A DNA stretch of 12,544 nt from Amoebophrya sp. AT5.2. Lineage: Eukaryota; Sar; Dinophyceae; Syndiniales; Amoebophryaceae. Under the pieces are notes generated by a model that was given only the letters and a program-made list of their open reading frames with translations, was not told the origin of the DNA and did no database searches. The position numbers and the translations under genes are program-made. The DNA is taken from the NCBI GenBank assembly GCA_005223375.1, contig RXOD01005773.1, positions 1 to 12,544 on the forward strand, in the 5' to 3' direction. Positions 1 to 7,500 of this stretch are shown here, one piece after another (within the stretch, counting starts at the first letter, position 1; each line of letters starts with the position of its first letter).

Positions 1-144
1 GAATTGAATCCATGCATAGATCTCAGTGGTACGGGGCACATTAATTTAAAAATTTGCGCGAACAATGGACAGCGCCGGTTCATCTTCATGCCACCCCCTT
101 GTCCTGGAAACGCCCTTCTTTGTCCAATCGATCCTCGGGCTGGC

Positions 145-176
145 TTGCGCAAGATCGCACTTGCGCACGATCGCCC
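145..176. repeat. Imperfect 16-nt tandem repeat
   Basis: Two adjacent units, 145-160 and 161-176, both begin TTGCGCA and share the GATCGC core. They agree at 14 of 16 positions. They lie in apparently non-coding sequence, 15-50 nt before the hairpin. No function is implied. Confidence 0.5.
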
Positions 177-193
177 TTCACCAGTCCCAAGAT

Positions 194-251
194 GGACAGA
201 CCAAATGGCGGAGCGCGGATCGGGCTGGCCCGTGCCCGATCCTTGCTGTCC
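194..251. repeat. Nested inverted repeat (hairpin)
   Basis: An inner perfect 9-bp inverted repeat (GGATCGGGC at 217-225, GCCCGATCC at 234-242) encloses an 8-nt loop. An outer 6-bp pair (GGACAG at 194-199, CTGTCC at 246-251) surrounds it. A stem of this size is not surprising by chance in 12 kb, so this is recorded as structure only. Confidence 0.4.
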
Positions 252-330
252 GCTAAGATGCTAACGCCTCAGGACAAGATCCCGAAGGTCTTTGACCTAA
301 CAAACTAACGCGTAGCAACTATTTCTAAGA

Positions 331-1536
331 ATGAAGGTAGCACCCAGACTGGATTTGTGGATGAGTTTGATGGATGTGAGACGGGCTTTGTTTGCAAGCA
401 CTGTTAGGGGCTCCTGGCTACATATCTTCTTGCTGCTGCGTGCTGCGGCTTACCCTTATGGATGCTATATGCAGATCGGTGCTAGGCGGGCTGATCGCGT
501 GTGATATTTGCTGGCGCCGCCGCCGCGCTGGGCTGATGCGCGAATCAGTGCAGAGATTGTGGCCGTGGCGATAAAGAAAGGGGCGATCCGAAGCGTCAAT
601 GAAATCCCGCGCGCGCTCCGCCTGTCGCCAAAAGTGGTCGCGAGTTGCATTTCCACTGGATTGTTTCGGGAGGAGAGCGACATCGGTTCACCCGATGACG
701 TGGGGCGTCTCTACGAAACGTCGAAAGACGTCTTGCTGGAGAGCATCCGCAGCGAATGGTGGACGAATAGACGGAGGAACGGGACGCGAAACCCACTTTG
801 GAACGGAAAATCGTTCGGCGCCGTTCCGGAGAAGATGCGGAAAAGCTCGGCCGAGGTGGTGTCGGCTGCCGTGAAATATAACGTCCCCAACGCGCCGCTG
901 AATCTCTCCATGATTTCTGCGGCGCTGCGGGAGCGCGAACACATCGTTCTTACAGGAATCACCGTTGGCTGGTATCCCACCTGGGACAGCCTGCCCTGGT
1001 GGTGCAAGGGCGATGTTTTCTTCATCGAGAAATATTTACCGTTTGATGGATCATTGACGAACTACTACTACGAGGATTCCGAAGAAGATCAAGCAGCCCG
1101 ATCAATCGGGAGAATTCTCTGGCTGAGCTTGCGGACCGCCGCCTCTGAAAACGACGTGTATGGTGTGGTGCACAATCGCGCCTGGGATACTATCGCGCTC
1201 CCGCCGGCTCGGAACAATCCAGGCGTGGTGGCGCAAGCGCTGCGCGGACGGGTGATCACAAAATGGGACCAGATCCCGCGCGAGCTGCGCGGGAACAAAG
1301 AGGTGGTTCTGGCGGCCATGGAAGCACTACCGGGGAGCGGGATTTCCGCAAGAAGCTGGCAGGAGGAATTGGCCACGGGAAACCCGCATGGCTTCCAGTT
1401 CCTCCGTGATGTGGAGGAGCCCGCGCGGTCAAGTCTTGTGGTGCGGAGAGCAGCCAAGAAGAAAGGAGCGCTCGCAGGAGAGTTTGTGAGTAGGCGGAGA
1501 CCTACTGCGCTTGAAGCAGGAGTATGGCAGCTATAA
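331..1536 (+). CDS. DUF4116-like repeat protein, frame crossed by one TGA (exon structure uncertain)
   Basis: A frame open from the stop at 502-504 to TAA at 1534-1536 encodes about 342 residues with recurring units of the form [IL/V]P-x-x-[LM]R-x-x-x-x-VV-x-A. The clearest cores are IPRALRLSPKVVASCI (residues 33-48 of the part from 508), VPEKMRKSSAEVVSAAV (106-122), LPPARNNPGVVAQAL (231-245) and IPRELRGNKEVVLAAM (256-271). This resembles the DUF4116 family of short helical repeats common in dinoflagellates and giant viruses, whose function is unknown to me. The part from 508 has no ATG near its start. The same frame is open upstream from ATG 331 for 57 codons, so 331 is the likely start if TGA 502 is spliced out. 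A GTGAGT donor-like site at 1486, in phase, could mean that the last codons are intronic. The family call is by eye only. Confidence 0.5.
488..537 (+). other. Candidate tiny intron or 42-nt insertion with in-frame TGA
   Basis: The octamer GGGCTGAT occurs at 488-495 and again at 530-537, exactly 42 nt apart. Between the copies lies the TGA (502-504) that breaks the repeat-protein frame. Loss of one copy plus the spacer keeps the frame. GT-AG alternatives that also keep phase are 501-548 (48 nt) and 499-555 (57 nt). All are very short for an intron, so I cannot choose between splicing, a later start and a disrupted gene. Confidence 0.3.
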
Positions 1537-1858
1537 CTGAGTTAGCTGCGTTTGTAGGATAGCCTTGTTACTTAGTCATTGTGATAGCCACCCGACCAGT
1601 AAACCAGTCCTGCAACCACACCAGGCGCCATCAACGCACACCGCTTGTCCGGTTCACCTTTAGATCGCAGCTTGTTTTGCATTTGCTAGTTCGTTGCGTG
1701 ACGGAAACATCGACAAGTATAGATCCTGACCGTTGATGCGGTCCTGGAGTGAGACCAGCATTCATTTTGATTTTCATATATTTGTACATTCCATTCGTGC
1801 CTTGCCGCTCCGGGGTCGAGCAGCGAGAGAGAACCGAAGAAGTCTAATGTTATGTAGA

Positions 1859-1925
1859 AGAGCATCGACGACCGGCTCCTGCACCGCAGTATAGATGCTC
1901 TGATTCGGAGATCAAGAGCCGGTCG
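1859..1925. repeat. Two interlocked inverted repeats (pseudoknot-type order)
   Basis: AGAGCATC (1859-1866) is complementary to GATGCTCT (1894-1901), and CGACCGGCTC (1869-1878) is complementary to GAGCCGGTCG (1916-1925). The arms are ordered A-B-A'-B', so the two stems interlock as in an H-type RNA pseudoknot rather than nesting. Both are perfect, 8 and 10 bp. No gene lies over them. Whether the region is transcribed is unknown. Confidence 0.45.
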
Positions 1926-2375
1926 CTCAAGATTCGTTCGGAGTTCATCCAGAAGATCCACACATCAGTGAGGACCTTGTTCCCGCAGAGATCATCTCGA
2001 TCGATATCAGTGCTTCGAAGGTCGATCATACATTTACATTCAACATAGTACATTGATCATTTAGAACTCGGTGATTGATCTCGACGGATCAAAGTAGTGC
2101 GATCTTTCTTCGGTTGAATCCCGCCTAAATCGGCCGATTCGAGATCCGGTCCGATGTTGATGGCAGATTGCTGATAGATGAAGTCATTGTTTTTGTTTTA
2201 CAGCCCGAGCTCACGACGAATTCATCCGAATCCCAACCGTGCGATGTTGGTTGCACCTTCTTTGTTTTGGATCCCTCCCTCACATCAACGTCGCCAGCTA
2301 TCTAGGTCCAGCGCTTCAATTCTGAATCTCTACTAGCCGTAGCCTCTCTAAATCTAAAACTAGATTAAGATTACG

Positions 2376-2385
2376 TTTATATAAA
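2376..2385 (+). promoter_or_regulatory. TATA-like AT stretch upstream of NIFK-like gene
   Basis: TTTATATAAA lies about 55 nt before the ATG at 2438, inside a locally AT-rich stretch. It could be a core promoter element, but dinoflagellate relatives often lack canonical TATA boxes, and the spacing leaves only a very short 5' UTR. Weak call. Confidence 0.2.
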
Positions 2386-2437
2386 TTGTAATCTTGTTCG
2401 ACGAATCGGAGCGATATCGCTAGGCCCGCCTGATAGA

Positions 2438-3484
2438 ATGCCGACGCCCGCGATGAAGAAGGGAAAGATAACGACCATGAAGAAAGCAACGTCGACCATG
2501 AAGAAGGAGGAGAATGGTGCGGCTATCAGCGTCGCCGACCTCGAGGTTCCCGAATTGCAGCCGGTTTCTTCTGACGACGAGGAGCACCCGTCGGCAGACG
2601 CGGCAGCTGGAGGAGACGAGGAGGACTTTTCCGATTCCGAGGACCAGGCACTGGTGAAATCCGCACTGCAACATCGGGCCCCGACCGGCACCGACCAGCA
2701 CCCCGACTCCAAGGCTTCGCTGCGGAACCGGGTTCCCAAGAACAAGCCCACCAATCGCAAGGACGACCTCCTCTCCCGCGGCACGGTTTACGTGGGGCAC
2801 ATTCCGATGGGCTTCTTCGAGCCGCAGATGAAGCTGTTCTTTGAGCAGTTCGGGGCTGTGACTCGTTATAAGTTGGCGCGGTCGCTGAAGAATGGACGGC
2901 CGAAGGGGTACGGATTCGTGGAATTCGAGCTGAAGGAGGTGGCGAAGATCGTCGCGGAGACCATGGACAAGTACCTGCTTTATGGGCGGAAGCTGGTCGT
3001 GAAACTGATTTCGGAGGAGGAAATGAAGGCGAAGACTGCGGGGGGAAAGAAGTTCTGGAAAAACTCTGGTTCTAAGGCAACCTTCGTGCCGGTGGGGCGG
3101 AAAAACCTGAAAAAAGCCCGCGAACAGGGAAAGGTGAGGAAGATCCCGGAAGGTGTGGTGATCAGCAAGCGGCAACAGAAACGGGCCGAGGCGAAGCTGC
3201 GGAAATTGGCCGAGCTGAAGGATTGCGGCATCGACGTGGAACAGGGTTGCGGACAAAGCGTGCGGGAAAACGTGGAGAAGCTTGCGAAAGCGAAGGAAAT
3301 GGACATTCAACAGGAAGAGAAGACAAAAACGGTCGAAAAGAAGGAGAAGGGTCAGAACCTCAAGAAGGAGGTGCAGAAAGCTGCGGTTCCGGAAAAGAAA
3401 GCCGCGGTTGCCGTTGAGACAAAGAAGGCACAGAAAAATAAGGCCGTGATGAAGAAAAAGCAAGCCGTCGCAGGCAAGAAGTAA
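2438..3484 (+). CDS. NIFK: Nucleolar RRM protein, NIFK/Nop15-like
   Basis: A single uninterrupted frame of 348 residues from ATG 2438 to TAA 3482. One RRM spans about residues 114-192, with RNP2 as VYVGHI (117-122) and RNP1 as KGYGFVEF (156-163). The tail of the domain reads VAKIVAETMDKYLLYG, a close match to the VAKIVAETMNNYL segment typical of human NIFK and similar to yeast Nop15. After the RRM a basic helical segment (about 216-268) ends in a GID motif, as in NIFK. The family acts in the nucleolus in 60S ribosomal subunit assembly, binding pre-rRNA around ITS2. The N-terminus is Lys/Met-rich (three MKK tripeptides), followed by an acidic patch (about 44-72). The C-terminus (about 285-348) is a Lys-rich, alanine-punctuated tail, probably disordered and nucleolar-targeting. 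No intron is needed. Confidence 0.88.
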   Translation: MPTPAMKKGKITTMKKATSTMKKEENGAAISVADLEVPELQPVSSDDEEHPSADAAAGGDEEDFSDSEDQALVKSALQHRAPTGTDQHPDSKASLRNRVPKNKPTNRKDDLLSRGTVYVGHIPMGFFEPQMKLFFEQFGAVTRYKLARSLKNGRPKGYGFVEFELKEVAKIVAETMDKYLLYGRKLVVKLISEEEMKAKTAGGKKFWKNSGSKATFVPVGRKNLKKAREQGKVRKIPEGVVISKRQQKRAEAKLRKLAELKDCGIDVEQGCGQSVRENVEKLAKAKEMDIQQEEKTKTVEKKEKGQNLKKEVQKAAVPEKKAAVAVETKKAQKNKAVMKKKQAVAGKK

Positions 3485-4568
3485 ATCTGTAGCGAGAACT
3501 ACTTAGCATGAAGAGGGGGGAGGCTGAGATGAAACAGAATTTGCTCCTCGAGAGACAACAAGCGGACCGAAATTGAAACAGATCGAATGCACTAGTACTC
3601 ACGATCCGGTGGGTATCCGAAAACTTTGCGCAGATTTCGAAGGAGAGCCAATAGATACCTATGCATTGACTTTTACAGCAGACAGGTTTCTGCCGTCAGT
3701 CGCCAGGCTTGTGACCATTTCTGTTGGTGAGGTAGAGGTTCGTAGCTCTCACATCGTTTTGACGGCCTTCTTGGTCCAGCTTTCTTCTGCCAGCTTCGCG
3801 GTGCGTCTGCCGCTAGGCACCGGGCCGAGAGAGAGGAGAGAACACACCGATTAACCGCGACAAACGAAAAAACCGACGAAAGCAAATTGGCGGAAAGCAC
3901 GAACCGATGCTCGTTCCGGCTCTGGGTAGGGTAAATAGAAGCAGCGTTTGCGCCTTCACGCTTCATGTTCATTCTATACTTCTTCCTTCGTATTCGTTCT
4001 TGTAGTGCAGCTTCTTCCACCTAATGTATGTCACGGCGCGGACCGCTTCTGCTACTGCTACGCCGCACCGATAAACAAACTGTTTTTCGAAGATTTTCAA
4101 AAAGACATTCACGACTGAGGACATCACAAGCCATCGGCAAAAATATCAACCATGGCTGTCCACGAGGGCGACTCCAGGAGATGACGGCTTGACTTTCTTC
4201 GTGGCGCCGACACGCATCATCATCATCAATCGTCGAAACGCATCACCGCCACCATCATTTCCGCAAGCGCCCGTCCGACAAAGCAGGCTGTTATGGCGAG
4301 GACGCCTTGCGGCCCACCTCTCCCTCTGCTCGCTTTTCTGAAAGAGCATCGCGCGTCATCGATCGTCGCCCCGTGATGCAACTTTTTCAATAGAGGTCAG
4401 CATCACGCGGCGGCCAGCGCACCATACAATCCGATACCGAAACGGCTGCGCACCTTCATCTTCTTCGAAGGAGCTTCGTCCCTACGACTCCTAGGAGCAG
4501 AACCTACGTCGTACCTGAGTCAATTACAGCCTCGGACGCGGGGGCATCTCGTCGCGTCTCCGGCAGCG
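3485..4568. other. Intergenic region between NIFK-like and katanin p80 genes
   Basis: About 1.1 kb without a supportable gene. A plus-strand frame at 3573-3854 (TTG start, no ATG) and a minus-strand frame at 3673-4020 overlap each other and look like chance. The left end carries a purine-rich motif (3510-3540) that recurs inside the last katanin intron. Around 4217-4229 there is a short CAT microsatellite. The right end should contain the katanin promoter and 5' UTR, but I recognise no element there. Confidence 0.55.
3510..3540 (+). repeat. Purine-rich motif, copy 1
   Basis: GAAGAGGGGGGA (3510-3521) followed after GGC by TGAGATGA (3525-3532) recurs at 9161-9180 as the same 12-mer directly followed by the same 8-mer. 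Both are then followed within a few bases by CAG and AATT. This copy sits 26 nt after the NIFK-like stop codon; the other sits near the 3' end of the last katanin intron. Confidence 0.45.
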
Positions 4569-7500
4569 ATGCGTCCCATCTGGCGGCTGCAAGAGTACCA
4601 CGGGCATGTGGCGGATGTGTTCTGCTGTCGCCTCGGTTCCAAGTCTTCCCAGATCCTGGCGTCGGGCGGTGCGGACAAGCGCGTCTGTGTCTGGCAGGTG
4701 GGCCAGCCCAAGGCGTTGGTGACGCTGACGGGCCACGCGTCGAGTCCCGCGTGCCTGGTCTTCGACCAGCTGGAGGAGAGCCTGGTGGTCGGCTGCGCTG
4801 GGGGATCGATCCAGGTGTGGAACCTGGACCAGCAGAAGGTGCAGGCCTCCTTCACGGGACACAGAACCAGCTGCGAATGTATTTCCTATGGCTTCTTTGT
4901 ATCCTGAGCCTGATCATGTAGAAGGCGTGCCTGCGAGGTAAGGATGCAGTTTGTGTCAAGTTGGATCAGCTCTCGCCAATAGCTGCCATCGAAAACCGGC
5001 TGTTTTTTCTTGAGTCGTGCAACAGCACTGTAATCTATACTTTCGGCTCCATCTTCTCCAATATCGCGCCTGTCGGCCTCCACTTCAATCGCCACTTCAA
5101 TCGCTACACTAGGCGTCGAGTTCCATCCGTACGGGGATTTTTTCGCTTCCGGCAGCAACGACACCAACATGAAGATTTGGGACCTGAGGCGCAAGGCCTG
5201 CATCCAGACCTACAAGGGCCATTCCGCGGGCATCACGTGTGTGCGTTTTTCCCCCCACGGCCGCTGGGTCGCCACCGCGGGCGTGGACGCGACGGTGAAG
5301 CTGTGGGACCTCACCGCCGGCAAGCTGATGAGGGAGTTCTCGCTGCACAAGTCCACCATCACGAGCATGGACTTCCACCCGGACGAATTCTTCCTCGCGA
5401 CCGGGAGCACGGACAGGACGGTGAAAGTGTGGAACCTGGAGACCTTCAAGAACTGTGGTGGGACCGAAATCGGGACGGGGGCGGTGCAGGTAGATTGAGA
5501 TCTTTTACAGTTTACTTCATTCTTTCAAGTTAGTTTGGTCTCGGTGGCTGAATAAAATCATGATGGTTGTGGTTCTTTATCGATTTTGGATTTATTTTCG
5601 GGACCTATCTAATATCGGTAGCACATGCATCTATGTGCTGGGTTTATTCATCTTTATCTTTTGCTCCCATCCGATGGCATCAGCACGTGAAATTCCACCC
5701 GGAGTCCAAGTCTTTGATCTCCGCGTTCCCAGACCAGCTGCGGAGCTATTCCCTCGGCAATTTGAACGCGCCGCCAACCTGCTTCGAGTCGGAGTGGGGG
5801 ACGAACTTGTTGGATCTCCAGATTCCGCAGAACAAGCTTCTGGGGATCTCCGCGGAGGGGGCAGCAGTGAGCGTGTGGGTGGGGAGCCTCAAAAAGAAAG
5901 ACGAGAAACCGGATGCGGCAAATAAGGTGAGGCAAGTTAAGTTTACCCTATATTCATTTTCTTATCGCTCCTTTCTGGAGTTTGTCTTGGTCTCGGTCTC
6001 CGCTTACGGGCTGTGAAGGCGCGAAAGCAAAGTAATAAGTACTTGCTTGTCCGCACTGGCATTTTCTTTCTAGCGGTAGCGACAGAGACACTGACACAGC
6101 ACATGCGTATTACATCGACCAGGCCAGCGCGGCCGCCGCCCAGCGTGTCGCGCAGAAGAAGAAGGAGCAGGTCCAGAAGGAGGCCTCGCGAAGCGAAGCA
6201 GGAGTTGGTGCCCTCGCCAACCACCACTCGGTGCCCAAGATTCCGCCGAAGAAGGCGGCGACGGACACGGGTCTGGCAGGCTTGACGCACCTGCGACGCA
6301 CGACGACCTCCGGGGGAACGACGGGTGGTGCTCTTGGGGGAGCAACATCTTCCTCATCATCATCAACTTCTGGACCAGCCGCCAGCCTCCCGCCGACATC
6401 CACCTCTTCCAACCCACAGACTAAGCGCCGCACGGTATCCGAGGATCTCGCCGATTTGATGCCACCAACTATGCCAGCAAAACGCCGCGATCATGACGCG
6501 GTGCCCAGACCGGGGAGCGGAGAAGCCGCCGCATACTACAAAAGCCTCGGTATCGACGTGAAGGGCACAAAGGATTTGCCGGGTGGTTTGGATGTGCTGG
6601 GGTCATCTGTGGAAGGGGGGGTACAAGCGCCGGGTTCAAGTTCGCTCCTGAACGATGCCATCTCCGGCAGGTGGAGTACGAACAGTGGAGAACACGCCTC
6701 ATCGTCATCTCTCTCTCTGGGCCGCGGCAGTCGCAGTCTCGGAAGCATCAACACGAGGATCTCGGCGTCCACGGGAGGATCCTCCGGTACGTCGTCCACC
6801 GGCATAACAACCTCCTCTGCCCCGCCGCCGAACGGCATAACAACCTCTGCCCCGCCGAGCCGCCGCCCCGGAGAGCGAGGCAGCCAGTCGCTATCTGGGC
6901 TAGTACAACCTCTTGCCGAAAGCAACATCACAGACCCCGAAAAAACGGATTTCCGCGAGGAGGACTTCTTCGGGCGGGCGTCGCCGTCGCCACCTGCAAA
7001 GTCGTCCGAGCCCCGGAACGCGCGTACGAGCGGGAGGGAAAGCCCAGGTACTGGAGTAGTCGGCGGCAGAAGCCCAGGTACTGGAGTAGTCGGCGGCAGT
7101 CTTCAGTCCGGCGGCTCGTCAAGCAGCACGGCCAGTCTCGGCGGGGGGCCAGATATTTTTAAGACCAACGCGTGGAACACTTCCGCGGGCGGGTTTCGCA
7201 CCAGTTCTGGCAGCAAGAAGTCCATGGCTTTCGCCGACTACCTGCAGGACATTTTGCCGAAGGCGAAGATTCCGAACCGAATTCTGGAGCAGGCAGGCGA
7301 GGAAATTGTGAGCCATAACGTCACAACGGGCCTGAAGGTGCAGAAAGTCGTCGCGGCGCATCAACAGCCGCCGCAGCACACCTCCGATCATAGTTGTTCG
7401 ACGTCGGCCCGAGACGAACACAGCAGCACGGCTCTGATGTCCCCCACAGAATGTAGCTCTGATGTCCCCCACGAGAGTCAACACCACACAAGTCCGCAGC

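Larger units (their letters stand above)
1..330. other. Non-coding left flank
   Basis: I see no convincing gene here. The open frames are short, overlap one another in several frames and have the composition of chance translations. The stretch holds an imperfect 16-nt tandem repeat near 145-176 and a hairpin at 194-251, listed separately. It is probably intergenic or 5' flank of the repeat-protein gene that may start at 331. Confidence 0.5.
1537..2437. other. Intergenic region between repeat protein and NIFK-like gene
   Basis: No frame here looks coding, and there is no tRNA or rRNA signature. It contains interlocked inverted repeats (1859-1925), a 12-bp palindrome AATCGGCCGATT (2128-2139), several GATC-rich stretches and an AT-rich segment at 2355-2390 before the next gene. 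It probably includes the 3' flank of the first gene and the promoter/5' UTR of the second. Confidence 0.55.

Noticed and set aside
2112..2122. tRNA box-B-like GGTTGAATCCC
   Set aside because: One base short of the consensus, with no A box, acceptor stem or T stem around it.
2337..2344. CCGTAGCC, the first bases of the dinoflagellate spliced-leader sequence, about 95 nt before the NIFK-like ATG
   Set aside because: Only 8 nt match and the following bases do not continue the leader; 8-mers recur by chance.
2420..3463. 347-codon open frame on the minus strand opposite the NIFK-like gene
   Set aside because: It is the mirror of a Lys/Glu-rich coding sequence, giving a Leu/Phe/His-rich translation; the RRM on the plus strand explains the conservation.
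3573..3854. 93-codon open frame after the NIFK-like gene
   Set aside because: Begins at TTG with no ATG, has no recognisable family, and overlaps an equally long minus-strand frame.
4152..4184. Short ATG frame with a good start context (CAACCATGG)
   Set aside because: Only ten codons, with no usable donor to join it to the katanin frame; the start at 4569 already aligns with katanin p80 N-termini.
4938..4943. Strong donor-like GAG|GTAAGG inside katanin intron 1
   Set aside because: It lies after the exon-1 frame has stopped (TGA at 4905), and the donor at 4879 gives the exact expected protein junction.
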